Of a stretch of DNA of 21,762 nucleotides, positions 8,832 to 17,795 are shown piece after piece. The stretch is from UMGS75 sp051872775 (GTDB lineage: Bacteria > Bacillota_I > Bacilli_A > ML615J-28 > CAG-313). Each line of letters opens with the position of its first letter. The stretch's first letter is position 1. The translations under genes and the position numbers were made by a program. The stretch is from contig JBJEEE010000112.1 of NCBI GenBank assembly GCA_051872775.1, forward strand, positions 1 to 21,762, in the 5' to 3' direction. The notes under the pieces are model-generated. The model ran no database searches, was not told the DNA's origin, and saw nothing but the letters and a program-made list of their open reading frames with translations.

Positions 8832-9716
8832 ATGAATAATTTTGAAATTTTAATAAGAAAGAAAAATGCAGCATATGTATATAATTTAGTTTTAAAATTA
8901 AATATGCCAATCGAACATGAGCATTTTAAAAAAATTGTATATGATGAAGAAGTATGTAAATCTTCATTAGATCAATATATAAAAAGAATATATGTATCAT
9001 ATACGTATTTGTTATTAAATACAAGATCAATGTTAAATATTGAAATTATATCAAAGTATCATTATTTATTAATAGGAAAAGTCATCGATGAAAATGTTGC
9101 TCTTCAAGTAGTAAGTGCGTTTTATAAACCGTTTAATAACAATTTGTTAAGACGTTGTATAAATTTTTTACAACAGCTATTAGTAATATTTAATGATTTA
9201 TCATATAATGAAAAATATATTATTTCAGCATCTTTGTTTAATTATTCCTTAGCATATTATAATCTTGAAATGGTATCGGAAATTGATATTAATTATTATG
9301 AAACGAATACGTATGAAGAAATAGAACATGAATATTTAAAACAGGTAAATAGAGAAACAAGACAACCTAAATCATATTATAGAGATTTAAAAAAAATAAC
9401 GAAAAAAGACATAATAAATGTCTTTGAAAGGGATAGAGAAATTTTTCATAACAAATATCACATAAAAACTCTAATCTTATTTGGTTCTTTTGCAAGAGAT
9501 CAACAACGGATAGATAGTGACATTGATCTTTTTGTTGAATTTTATGATGGAATGAGTTATAACCAAAAGAAAGACATTATAAATTTAATTAAAGAACAGT
9601 ATTATAACGAATTACAAAGACATATTGACATAATTGAACTAACTAACCTAATTTTGGATTGTTATATAAAAAAATTACAAGATTACTATTTAATATTTGG
9701 AGGAGAAAATGAGTAA
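8832..9716 (+). CDS. Nucleotidyltransferase (MNT/Pol-beta type) coupled to rhs
   Basis: A 294-residue protein. The C-terminal third holds a minimal nucleotidyltransferase domain of the DNA polymerase beta superfamily. It has GSFARDQ at residues 218-224, SDIDLFVEF from about 230, and a further Asp in HIDIIEL (about 264-270); together these are the metal-binding carboxylates of an active enzyme. Residues 1-150 are helical, rich in Tyr, Leu and Asn, and unrecognised. Related MNT domains act as AMP-transferring antitoxins (MntA) or drug-modifying enzymes. The start at 8832 has GGAAGG upstream; an in-frame ATG at 8811 would place that site inside the gene. Its stop codon overlaps the rhs start by 8 bases (ATGAGTAA), so the two are translationally coupled. 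Whether it modifies the Rhs protein, a regulator or a target is unknown. Confidence 0.75.
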   Translation: MNNFEILIRKKNAAYVYNLVLKLNMPIEHEHFKKIVYDEEVCKSSLDQYIKRIYVSYTYLLLNTRSMLNIEIISKYHYLLIGKVIDENVALQVVSAFYKPFNNNLLRRCINFLQQLLVIFNDLSYNEKYIISASLFNYSLAYYNLEMVSEIDINYYETNTYEEIEHEYLKQVNRETRQPKSYYRDLKKITKKDIINVFERDREIFHNKYHIKTLILFGSFARDQQRIDSDIDLFVEFYDGMSYNQKKDIINLIKEQYYNELQRHIDIIELTNLILDCYIKKLQDYYLIFGGENE

Positions 9717-12700
9717 CGTAGGAATAAAAAATTTTTTAAATTATTTAACATATGATGTTGGAGGTGCAGGGCAAGTATATTTGTATCCAATGCATCCGAA
9801 TATTGAGTCAGAAAACTTACATATTGTAATCCCGATTTATAATTCTAAAGATATAAATAAAATTAGCGTTAATGCAATTTACTCAAAACAAATAAGGGGA
9901 ATAACTAATTCTGATTCAACCAGCAATTATAGTTTTCCTAATGAATTTGGTGCTGGTACAAAACTTGATTCAAGAATAATTCTAAATTTTAATGGAAATC
10001 AAATTATTAAAACAAATGCAGATGGTTCAACAACGATTTATTATCAAACTGAAGACAATAATATTTATATGGAGTTTGAAAACTTTACTAAGTATGACAA
10101 AGAATATAATCAAATAATAGATTCACACAACAATATAATAGAATTAGATATAACACATAATGCAACGATATTTAAAGGATATCCTAAAAGAATTATTTAT
10201 GCAGACGGGACTATTTTGACATATTCTGCAAATTCTACAACTCATTTATTGGAAGAAATAGCAAGTAACTTTGGTCAAAAAGTAAATTTTACATACGATA
10301 GTAGTAATTTTATAACTGAAGTTATCGTTAGTGAAGGAAACGAAATAATAGAGGAGATAAATTTATCTTATTCAAATAGGTCATTACAAACAATTGAACG
10401 GAGAAAAAATGCAAATAATATATTGTATGGGTTATATAGTTATAATTTAGCACCAGAACCAGCTGATAACAAAATTACTATTTATAATTATTATGAGAGT
10501 AAGTACATATATTTTTTTATGCATAGTGGTAAAATAATAAAGGTATGGGAAAGCAGATTTCAAATTTCTAATTTGTCAGCATTTCCTTCATCAAATGTAA
10601 TTCAGACTTTCATCTCTACAGATGATTTACTACCAATTACAATAATAGATAAGTTTAAGGTACATCAAAGAGAACTATATTTTGATTCCGGTTTAGTAAC
10701 TACTAATGAAGAGCTTTATCGTGCTGCTCAAGTTAATTATGAAATAATTGATGGTAAGTATATAAAATCATATTACTATTCGGGTTTGAACCTAATAGGT
10801 ACTAGTAATATACAATTAATTGATAAATCATGTATTACAAACAATCTAGTAAATAACGGATATTTTGAAAACAATATGGAAAACTGGGAGATTATTAGTG
10901 GAAGGGTGTCGGTAATAGACGAAATCAACGGAAATGAGCAAGTACACCCTAACAAATGCTTGGGAGACAATGTAATTACAGTACAAAATAATGGTAAGGT
11001 AAAGCAAACAATAAATTTATATGAATCTTTATATATTAATTCGCATGAACAATATATATTTTATTTCTTTTCTGCTCAAAAAACATATGATGTAGAACAA
11101 AATGCTAAAGTTTCTATATCGCTATCGTTTGACAACGATATAATCCAAGAAAAATCGATAGAAGTCTCTAGCGCTAATAATTATAAATACAATATAGTAA
11201 ATTTAAACCCTAACAAAGCTGTTAATAAAATAGAAATTATAATTGAAGTTAAAGGAAATTCAGAATACCATTTCGATGGATTTACAATTGTTAAAGGAAA
11301 AGCAACATTTACAGATTCATATAATGGAAATACAATGTTTATTGAAAACGGAAATTATGTAGAAAATGTTATTTATAACGACTTAAATTATCCTATCCAC
11401 AAATGGGATAATTATGGAAATATTATAGATTTTAGTTATAGTAATAATATGAATAAAGAAATGATGATAGAAGAAGAAAATGTTAATAACGATACATACA
11501 CCTTTAATTATGAGTATTATTCCAATAATAAAATTGTGAAAAGGAAAATAACTAGACTTAATGATAATCCAATAGAAATAGTAAAATATGATGAAAAAAA
11601 TAGAATTGTATATAAAATAGGAAATAATAACTGTAAAATAAAGTATGCATATGATGATTATGATAGAATACTATCAATATCTTATTTTTATTCAAATATT
11701 AATGATAATATAATAGATGATGAATATAATGGTACACTTATTTTTCAAAAATCATTTATATATAATAATTATGTAGACGAGTTAAATAGTCAAAGTAGAA
11801 TTGAAGAGATTATTACGTATATTGATAATCAGCATGTTTATGATACAATACTGATTAATGGGATAATTTCAGATGAAAATGATTATCCATATTCCGTTAG
11901 GTATTCATTACCATCAAGTGAGATAATAAGTGAAGTAAAATATACACATATTTCACAAGAAGGAGAAATACCTTTATATAATCTTAATGATGTTGGTGCA
12001 CCTTCTTTAAATATAGAACACGAATTTAAAAATAAAAAAACAAATGATTTTTATGAATTTAGTAAGCATATATATTTTAATACTGCGGACACATCAACAT
12101 ACTTAGGAAAAAAATTATTATATGAGACAAGAATCGGTGATACAAATGATACTTTGTATATAACATATAATTATGAATATGATGATTTAAAACGTCTAAA
12201 AAGTATAACAACAAAAAAAGGGCAAGAAGAATATGTACAAACATATAATTATAACTCATTAAATCAATTAACCATGATAAATAATGAAGGTATATATTGT
12301 CGATATGCTTATAATTATGATAATACATTAGGAATGACATGCTATAAATCAAGTAAGGAAACATATGTTACTTTTGCACCTTTAAATAAATTACTATATA
12401 TTAATAAAAAAGTGTTCTTCCATGAATATATGTATCATAATCGTGATGGAGAATATATAGCATCGTTTGCAATTAAAGGTAGTTTAGAAACATATGTTAA
12501 AAACGAAAATAATAGATATGAATATCATCACATAGATACGTCTGCAAATATTCCAATAAGTTATTTTAACAACAATAGTTATATAAGTAATGATAATAGC
12601 AGATTTTTAAGTTATTCATTTAATAAGTCATATGAATCAATTCCAAATATAAATGTTTCTTTTTGGCTTATGATAGATGATAGTTCTACAAATGACAGTT

Positions 12701-15477
12701 ATATTTTAAATATTTCTGATAATTCTAATCACATTATTTCTTTAAAATATACAAGTACAAGATATTTATATTTAGTTATCAATTCTAATGCAAATATCAC
12801 AAATTATAGTGTAGATGTAACATTAGATTTAAATAAATGGTATTTTATTAGTTTATCTATATCAGACATAATTAAATTACAAATAGATACGTCAAAATAT
12901 GAATTTGAAATCAATTCACAACTATCTAGTCTAGATATATTGAATTTCGGATATAAAGAAATAAGTGAAAACAATAAGTTGAACCCAGTATACGGAAAAT
13001 TCTCGGCTCTACTTGTTAACACTACCATTTTACCAGATGAAAATTATATTGAAAGATATAGAAAAGCATCAAAAGTATATTTAATTGATAATGATAATAC
13101 TAATAGCATAAGTGATAATTCATACAGTGGAACATATGTTTATACAAATGAATTGAACTATCAACAAATAACTAGAATTCCTTTAAATAATACATTTATT
13201 ACAGTAGGAATGAGCAAGCCTAAATTATATAATTCTAATGACTTGTTAGATAATGAAATAAACAAGAATTTTGTATTTGATGAAGATATTAATAGGCATG
13301 TATATTTTGCACATGGACAAGATCTAATATATAGTACTCCATCAGCTAATTCTCATACAATTCTTATGAAGATAAAGTCATTTGGGAAAAAGGCAAGGGC
13401 AATTTTTGAATATAAGTGTTATCAAAGTAAAAAAATATATTTATACACTAATAATCAAAACCAACTTAGATTATATTTTCTTGATAAGATTATACAGACT
13501 CAATTAACAATTAAAGAAAATGAGTGGAGTAATGTAAGTGTTTCGTGGGAAAAAATGACAGTTGATTATTATGAAACAGGTGGATATAATATCAGAATTA
13601 GAGTAGACAACCATCAATTTTTAACCTCATCTAATAATACTTCATTTATATTAAGCCCAAGAATGAATATTGGAACAAGCTTTACCAAAATAAATGATGA
13701 GTATGGAAATAGTGGTATCTGTCCATTTGATGGCTTGATTACTGATGTTGGATTATCATCAATATATATGACTTCAAGCGCAGTAGATAATTACTTTGAT
13801 AATACCCCAACAATCGTAAATATTAAAAAATACAATGAAGATGGAATGTTAATTAAACACACAGTTGCAAATAGTGTAGAGAAAGTATTTCTATACGATA
13901 GTTACAATAGAGTAACAAGTGAGACTAACAATAAATCACAAGCAGACCAAATAAGTTATACGTATAATGGTGATTTAGTTTCTAGAATTGAAACCCCAAA
14001 TTATACCAAATCATATTATTATGATAATAAGTATCAATTAATCAAAAGTATTTGTGGTAATAATCAATATGAATATGCTTATGATATACATGGTAATATT
14101 ATTTCAAAAACAAAGGATGAAGCAACGACAATAAATTATGAATACGATAATCTTAATAGATTGATAAAATATAATAATCTAGAATTTGAATATGATACTC
14201 TAAGTTCATTACCAAAAAGCTATGCAATCCAAAAAGAAAATGATATAATAGTATCAGGGTATGAGTATACATGGATATCAAATAGATTAACACAACTAAA
14301 AAAATATGAGAGAAATGACAACGGAGTGTCAGTAACAGAAGTAACATATGAGTATGACCATAATGATATAAGAACGCACAAGGAAGTAAACCAAAATGGT
14401 GCAATTAAAACATATGATTATATATATTTTAATGGTTTATTAAAATATGAGAAAGTATCTGAGAATACTACTAATTATGAAATAGAATATTTATATGATG
14501 AAAATGACATTATATATGGATTCAAATATTTAAAAGAAGCAACAGAAGAGTTCTATATATATAAAAGAGATGTACTAGGTAATATAAACGGAATACTAGA
14601 CGCAAATAATCAAGAAGTAGTAACATATGAATATGAAGATTATGGTACAATAAAATCAGAAATATTGAATAATAGTAATACAAATGCGAGATTTAATTCA
14701 ATAAAATATAAAGGATATTATTATGATGTTGAAACGGGATTATTTTGGTTATCCTCAAGGTATTATAGTCCAGAATTAGGAAGATTCATTCAACCTGCAG
14801 ATGTATCAACTTTAAATCCATCTAGCATTAATGGACTTAACTTATATAGTTATGCGAATAACAATCCAATCGGCATTGCTTATAGTAGTTCTAGTGCTGG
14901 CTTTGACTCTAATGGCGGAATGATAAGTTCTATTGGCAACGCATTTGGTTCAATTGGCAATAGTATTTCTGGATCATCAAGTCGAATTCCTTTACCAACA
15001 GTTCCTTGGCTTGTGGAAAATGCAACAACAATGTATGGAACAGCGGCTTCTTTAATTTCTGGAACTCCTATTTTGGCTCATTATTTCAAATACGCTTCCA
15101 TAATTAATGATGAATTCAAACTATATGGTATTTCTAAATGGAAAACATCATTACAATTATCAAATGTAAACCTTAAAATGGGTGCACTTGATGGTGCGTT
15201 GATTGGAGTGAATGTGTTGATTGATATGTATGATAGCTATCAAAGAGGTGTAAGTACTGAAGGAATCTTACTTGGAGGTACCTTAACTGCTGCCAGTGGT
15301 GTAGGGATGTTTTACTTAAATAAAGGAATTATGTGGTCAACTACAGCAATTGGAACAGCAATATGTCCTGGTTTAGGAACAGCAATAGGATTTACAGTGG
15401 GATTAGGTATAAGTTTATTTGTAGATTGGAAACTTGGAGAATTGATTTCTGACTGGATTGATTCAATTACTTCATAA
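9709..15477 (+). CDS. Rhs/YD-repeat polymorphic toxin with membrane-active C-terminal tip
   Basis: A 1922-residue Rhs-family protein, predicted to encapsulate and deliver a C-terminal toxin. YD repeats are scattered along the chain (for example YEYDNLNRL). Residues about 381-530 look like a carbohydrate-binding-module-type beta domain (starts NNGYFENNMENWEI). About 967-1115 and 1195-1350 look like two LamG/concanavalin-like domains. The Rhs core-associated region (KGYYYDVETGLFWLSSRYY, then SPELGRFI and NGLNLYSYANNNP) spans about 1665-1720. The last 200 residues are a Ser/Gly linker followed by glycine-rich hydrophobic segments ending in FVDWKLGELISDW. No signal peptide is visible, so the export route is unclear. 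The usual DPxG self-cleavage motif after NNP is absent. The ATG at 9709 has GGAGGA directly upstream; a TTG four codons earlier is rejected. The putative immunity gene follows. Confidence 0.88.
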   Translation: MSNVGIKNFLNYLTYDVGGAGQVYLYPMHPNIESENLHIVIPIYNSKDINKISVNAIYSKQIRGITNSDSTSNYSFPNEFGAGTKLDSRIILNFNGNQIIKTNADGSTTIYYQTEDNNIYMEFENFTKYDKEYNQIIDSHNNIIELDITHNATIFKGYPKRIIYADGTILTYSANSTTHLLEEIASNFGQKVNFTYDSSNFITEVIVSEGNEIIEEINLSYSNRSLQTIERRKNANNILYGLYSYNLAPEPADNKITIYNYYESKYIYFFMHSGKIIKVWESRFQISNLSAFPSSNVIQTFISTDDLLPITIIDKFKVHQRELYFDSGLVTTNEELYRAAQVNYEIIDGKYIKSYYYSGLNLIGTSNIQLIDKSCITNNLVNNGYFENNMENWEIISGRVSVIDEINGNEQVHPNKCLGDNVITVQNNGKVKQTINLYESLYINSHEQYIFYFFSAQKTYDVEQNAKVSISLSFDNDIIQEKSIEVSSANNYKYNIVNLNPNKAVNKIEIIIEVKGNSEYHFDGFTIVKGKATFTDSYNGNTMFIENGNYVENVIYNDLNYPIHKWDNYGNIIDFSYSNNMNKEMMIEEENVNNDTYTFNYEYYSNNKIVKRKITRLNDNPIEIVKYDEKNRIVYKIGNNNCKIKYAYDDYDRILSISYFYSNINDNIIDDEYNGTLIFQKSFIYNNYVDELNSQSRIEEIITYIDNQHVYDTILINGIISDENDYPYSVRYSLPSSEIISEVKYTHISQEGEIPLYNLNDVGAPSLNIEHEFKNKKTNDFYEFSKHIYFNTADTSTYLGKKLLYETRIGDTNDTLYITYNYEYDDLKRLKSITTKKGQEEYVQTYNYNSLNQLTMINNEGIYCRYAYNYDNTLGMTCYKSSKETYVTFAPLNKLLYINKKVFFHEYMYHNRDGEYIASFAIKGSLETYVKNENNRYEYHHIDTSANIPISYFNNNSYISNDNSRFLSYSFNKSYESIPNINVSFWLMIDDSSTNDSYILNISDNSNHIISLKYTSTRYLYLVINSNANITNYSVDVTLDLNKWYFISLSISDIIKLQIDTSKYEFEINSQLSSLDILNFGYKEISENNKLNPVYGKFSALLVNTTILPDENYIERYRKASKVYLIDNDNTNSISDNSYSGTYVYTNELNYQQITRIPLNNTFITVGMSKPKLYNSNDLLDNEINKNFVFDEDINRHVYFAHGQDLIYSTPSANSHTILMKIKSFGKKARAIFEYKCYQSKKIYLYTNNQNQLRLYFLDKIIQTQLTIKENEWSNVSVSWEKMTVDYYETGGYNIRIRVDNHQFLTSSNNTSFILSPRMNIGTSFTKINDEYGNSGICPFDGLITDVGLSSIYMTSSAVDNYFDNTPTIVNIKKYNEDGMLIKHTVANSVEKVFLYDSYNRVTSETNNKSQADQISYTYNGDLVSRIETPNYTKSYYYDNKYQLIKSICGNNQYEYAYDIHGNIISKTKDEATTINYEYDNLNRLIKYNNLEFEYDTLSSLPKSYAIQKENDIIVSGYEYTWISNRLTQLKKYERNDNGVSVTEVTYEYDHNDIRTHKEVNQNGAIKTYDYIYFNGLLKYEKVSENTTNYEIEYLYDENDIIYGFKYLKEATEEFYIYKRDVLGNINGILDANNQEVVTYEYEDYGTIKSEILNNSNTNARFNSIKYKGYYYDVETGLFWLSSRYYSPELGRFIQPADVSTLNPSSINGLNLYSYANNNPIGIAYSSSSAGFDSNGGMISSIGNAFGSIGNSISGSSSRIPLPTVPWLVENATTMYGTAASLISGTPILAHYFKYASIINDEFKLYGISKWKTSLQLSNVNLKMGALDGALIGVNVLIDMYDSYQRGVSTEGILLGGTLTAASGVGMFYLNKGIMWSTTAIGTAICPGLGTAIGFTVGLGISLFVDWKLGELISDWIDSITS

Positions 15478-15488
15478 TGGAGGAAAGT

Positions 15489-15974
15489 ATGAAAAGAATA
15501 AAAATAACGGCTTTTTGGGATATGTTGATTGGTTCAATTGTTTGTTCAATATTGTTTACAGTCGCAATATACATTTTCATAGTAGTTAAAGGAGACAAAG
15601 GATGGAATGATATTTCTTGGTATCATACTTTAATTTGTGCAATCTGCATTGCTGTGCCAGTAACTATTATGTTATCATTGCAAAAAATGACGATTGATTT
15701 ATCATGTGATAAAGTAAGTTTGTTTTATTTAGTTAATTATAGAAAAAATGATAGAGATTTACATAGTAATTGGATAATTTATCCATCTGAAATTGAAAGT
15801 ATTGAAATTGTTAAATTATCAAATGAAGAAAAAAGAAAATATACTTCTGCAAAGTTTTTGTTTAGCAAATATCTAAAAATAAATCTTAAGTATGGACATT
15901 GTAAATATGTTTATGTATCGCATTATTCTAATTCTCAAATTAGGAAAATAAAAAAGATGTTAACAAATAACTAA
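15489..15974 (+). CDS. Putative immunity protein for the main Rhs tip (two helices plus beta domain)
   Basis: A 161-residue protein. Two hydrophobic helices (about residues 11-32 and 46-66) are followed by a basic, beta-rich cytoplasmic domain, possibly PH-like, containing a PSEIESIEIVKL strand. Position right after a toxin tip, small size and membrane topology fit an immunity protein acting against a membrane-active toxin; this is inference. The ATG at 15489 has GGAGG about seven bases upstream. An earlier ATG at 15477 overlaps the rhs stop (TAATG) and adds four residues. The same build recurs after every orphan tip in the window. Confidence 0.65.
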   Translation: MKRIKITAFWDMLIGSIVCSILFTVAIYIFIVVKGDKGWNDISWYHTLICAICIAVPVTIMLSLQKMTIDLSCDKVSLFYLVNYRKNDRDLHSNWIIYPSEIESIEIVKLSNEEKRKYTSAKFLFSKYLKINLKYGHCKYVYVSHYSNSQIRKIKKMLTNN

Positions 15975-15980
15975 AAATCT

Positions 15981-16047
15981 GCTACAGGATAAGAGTTGTA
16001 CCCAAATTTTGGGTAAAGCTCTAACCCATGCAAATGGGATACCCATT
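15981..16047 (-). repeat. Palindromic hairpin element, inverted copy
   Basis: On the reverse strand this begins ATGGGTATCCCAT and ends CTTATCCTG, the same two ends that bound the hairpin element in the three downstream repeats, where it lies on the plus strand. Between the ends it has its own hairpin, ACCCAAA with TTTGGGT around one base, plus CCCAT-GCAA-ATGGG. The internal sequence differs from the other copies, but the ends and length (about 65 bases) match. It separates the main rhs/immunity genes from the first orphan module, and no T-run follows, so it is not an obvious terminator. Confidence 0.55.
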
Positions 16048-16098
16048 TCAAATTTAAAAGAATGAAGAAATGAATATTATCTATTTATTTATTATGTA

Positions 16099-16815
16099 TT
16101 GTTTAAGGATAACCAAGATTATGACGTCGAAACTCAGCTTTATTGGTTATCATCAAGGTATTATTCTCCAGAACTTTGTAGATTTATAAGTCCTGATGAT
16201 GTAGAATATTTAGATCCAGAATCAGTAAATGGATTAAATTTATATTGCTACTGCATGAATAATCCCATTATGTATGTGGATCCTACAGGGCATTTTGCAA
16301 TATTTAGTTTTCTAATTTCTATTGCAATTGGTGCTGCAATTAGCATCGCTATGGAAGCTATTGAAGATGGAAAAGATGGACAATTCTTTAATGATAAAGA
16401 TTTCTGGGATTACTTTGGCGCAGGCGTAGGTGGTGCAATTAGCGGTATGGCCGGAAATGCTGCTGCAGATATTTTACTAGGTGGAGTTGCATCTATGGTC
16501 GAAACTGCAATTTCAGGTGAAGCCACAACTTATAATATGATGTCTTCGTTTTTAACTGGAGCAATAGGTGGGTTAATTGGCTTTGGAATAGGCGAAATCG
16601 CCAAATATGGAGCTTCATTAGCTGAGGCAGGAATTGGGAAAGTGGTAGCAAAATTTACATCAAACAACACAGTAAATAGATTGTTTACAAAAATGGGAGC
16701 AACAACGACAAAAATTGGTATGAAAAGTATTAGGAAAATAGCTAGTGGACTTGCAGCGGCAGAAAAGAATTATTTTGCTGTGACAATAAGTTCTCTTGCT
16801 TCCGGGTGGTTTTAA
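16099..16815 (+). CDS. Orphan Rhs C-terminal module 1 (core junction plus toxin tip)
   Basis: A 238-residue open frame encoding only the end of an Rhs protein. Residues 3-60 are core junction (YDVETQLYWLSSRYYSPEL, then NGLNLYCYCMNNP). It then has DPTG at 61-64, the only copy of the family's self-cleavage motif in this window, and a hydrophobic, Gly/Ala-rich tip of about 170 residues (DYFGAGVGGAISGMAG region). The only upstream initiator is TTG at 16099, with no ribosome site. It therefore looks like a stored module that needs to be joined to a full Rhs gene. Its junction DNA is almost identical to that of module 2 but clearly different from the main gene. Its stop overlaps the next ATG (TAATG). 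Its tip is not obviously related to the other three. Confidence 0.72.
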   Translation: MFKDNQDYDVETQLYWLSSRYYSPELCRFISPDDVEYLDPESVNGLNLYCYCMNNPIMYVDPTGHFAIFSFLISIAIGAAISIAMEAIEDGKDGQFFNDKDFWDYFGAGVGGAISGMAGNAAADILLGGVASMVETAISGEATTYNMMSSFLTGAIGGLIGFGIGEIAKYGASLAEAGIGKVVAKFTSNNTVNRLFTKMGATTTKIGMKSIRKIASGLAAAEKNYFAVTISSLASGWF

Positions 16816-16907
16816 TGATTAGAAAAATTTTTTGTTATGGATCTTTTTTAATAGAATTAATATTATTAGGTTACGTTTCATATTGTTTTTATATGAAGAA
16901 AATATGA
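16815..16907 (+). pseudogene. First helix of module 1 immunity protein, separated by a frame change
   Basis: A 30-codon frame starting at the ATG that overlaps the toxin stop (TAATG), the same arrangement as at 19513. It encodes MIRKIFCYG and then one hydrophobic helix, and stops at TGA inside ATGA, where the next frame opens. Immunity proteins of the other modules carry two N-terminal helices in one chain, so this is most simply the first helix of a frameshifted gene. A tiny separate coupled gene is the alternative. Confidence 0.5.
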
Positions 16908-17449
16908 ACTTTACATTATTTGTAATTTCAATTATAATGTTAATACTTAATATTCCGGCTTTAATAATTTCAATATTATTATTTGGTGCACCAAGTAATA
17001 CTTATAGTGAATATATTATTAGACATATTTCATATAATGATATTTTAAAAGAAAATCATAAGTTAATAGTTGAATATAAAGATGGTATTTGGCAATTCTT
17101 TCATCGAGATAAATACTATATATTTGATTTCAAAGGGTGGCCGAATACTAGAAAACTAATTTCAGATATGATTTTTATACAATATCATAATAATTATTGT
17201 GATACTAAAAAAGTGAAAAACAAAAACTATTATAAGAACTATTTTAAAAGATATAGAATTAAAATAGAATTTATAAAAAATAACAAATCTATCATAAAAA
17301 AATTTGAACCATCGTTTATATTAAAACTAAAAATGATTATTTCATGCTCTCAGTTTAAGCATCAAAAATATCACTTAGATAATGTTTGGAAGAGGGATTT
17401 ATGGGATACTTATATGATTATAAAAACTAATAAAAAAACAAAAAAATAG
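16904..17449 (+). CDS. Putative module 1 immunity protein, main part
   Basis: 181 residues from the ATG at 16904: a hydrophobic helix (about 3-27), then a long Lys/Tyr/Asn-rich basic domain with alternating beta-like segments. The frame is open back to 16832 with other possible initiators, but the ATG in the ATGA overlap is the best coupled start. It is probably the second helix and soluble domain of a two-helix immunity protein whose first helix is encoded in the other frame at 16815-16907. It ends in TAG just before the first copy of the inter-module repeat. Function is assigned by position and topology only. Confidence 0.55.
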   Translation: MNFTLFVISIIMLILNIPALIISILLFGAPSNTYSEYIIRHISYNDILKENHKLIVEYKDGIWQFFHRDKYYIFDFKGWPNTRKLISDMIFIQYHNNYCDTKKVKNKNYYKNYFKRYRIKIEFIKNNKSIIKKFEPSFILKLKMIISCSQFKHQKYHLDNVWKRDLWDTYMIIKTNKKTKK

Positions 17450-17468
17450 CAAAACTTTATCTAGTAAT

Positions 17469-17506
17469 AAAAGTAGGTATACTTTAATCGGTATATCTAC
17501 TTTTTC
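17469..17506 (+). terminator. Terminator in repeat copy 1
   Basis: AAAAGTAGGTATAC pairs with GTATATCTACTTTT (one G-U pair) around a loop of about 8 bases, followed by T-runs. It ends the module 1 transcript. The equivalent stems at 20025 and 21537 carry compensatory changes. Confidence 0.85.
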
Positions 17507-17527
17507 TTTTTTTGATAAGATGCAAAA

Positions 17528-17590
17528 GCTGGATATCCCATTTGTCGCAACAGTCGAAAATGCAACTTGTTGCTTTTTCCTTATCCTGCC
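17528..17590 (+). repeat. Palindromic hairpin element, copy 1
   Basis: Begins with a palindrome-like GGATATCCC core (TGGGTATCCCA in other copies) and ends CTTATCCTG. Internally AAAATGCAAC pairs with GTTGC plus a T-run. The same ends bound the element at 15981 (inverted), 20083 and 21590. Confidence 0.6.
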
Positions 17591-17665
17591 TATAAAATAA
17601 ACAAATTTGCAACACTTTTGAGTTAGATACTTAAATTTAATATTTTTGTTTTTAGTTGATTAATT

Positions 17666-17694
17666 TTGTATTAATATAAAAAATGTGGTATAAT
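17666..17694 (+). promoter_or_regulatory. Promoter in repeat copy 1, reading into module 2
   Basis: TTGTAT (17666-17671), a 17-base spacer and TATAAT (17689-17694), with TG one base before the -10 box (extended -10). Transcripts would start near 17701 and run through the module 2 tip and its immunity gene. No Shine-Dalgarno site and start codon in the Rhs frame follow it. Confidence 0.8.
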
Positions 17695-17717
17695 CATTAT
17701 ATGAAATAATTGCCTAC

Positions 17718-17795
17718 AAGGATAATCAAGATTATGACGTCGAAACTCAGCTTTATTGGTTATCCTCAAGGTATTATTCTCCAGAATTATGTTGA
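17718..17795 (+). pseudogene. Rhs core-junction fragment of module 2, interrupted by TGA
   Basis: Encodes KDNQDYDVETQLYWLSS and on to SPELC, then meets TGA at 17793-17795, where module 1 has AGA (the Arg of the conserved RFI). The frame then continues uninterrupted with FISPDDIEYLDPESVNG into the tip open from 17868. There is no start codon or ribosome site upstream in this frame, only an AT-rich leader. Read as a silent module with a nonsense change. Confidence 0.7.

Larger units (their letters stand above)
17451..17783. repeat. Inter-module repeat, copy 1
   Basis: Starts AAAACTTTATCTAG and contains, in order, a terminator hairpin (17469), the palindromic element (17528), an AT-rich block almost invariant between copies, a promoter (17666-17694) and the first codons of an Rhs core junction (from 17718). 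Copies at 20008 and 21519 match along their length; over the 120 bases up to the -10 box only a few bases differ. The stretch from 17450 to 17717 holds no gene. Confidence 0.88.

Noticed and set aside
9697..9708. TTG start for the Rhs protein four codons upstream
   Set aside because: The GGAGGA ribosome site lies within those codons, directly before the ATG at 9709.
8832..9716. HEPN/MNT toxin-antitoxin pair
   Set aside because: The MNT domain is clear, but no HEPN protein with an R-x4-6-H motif is next to it; both neighbours are accounted for.
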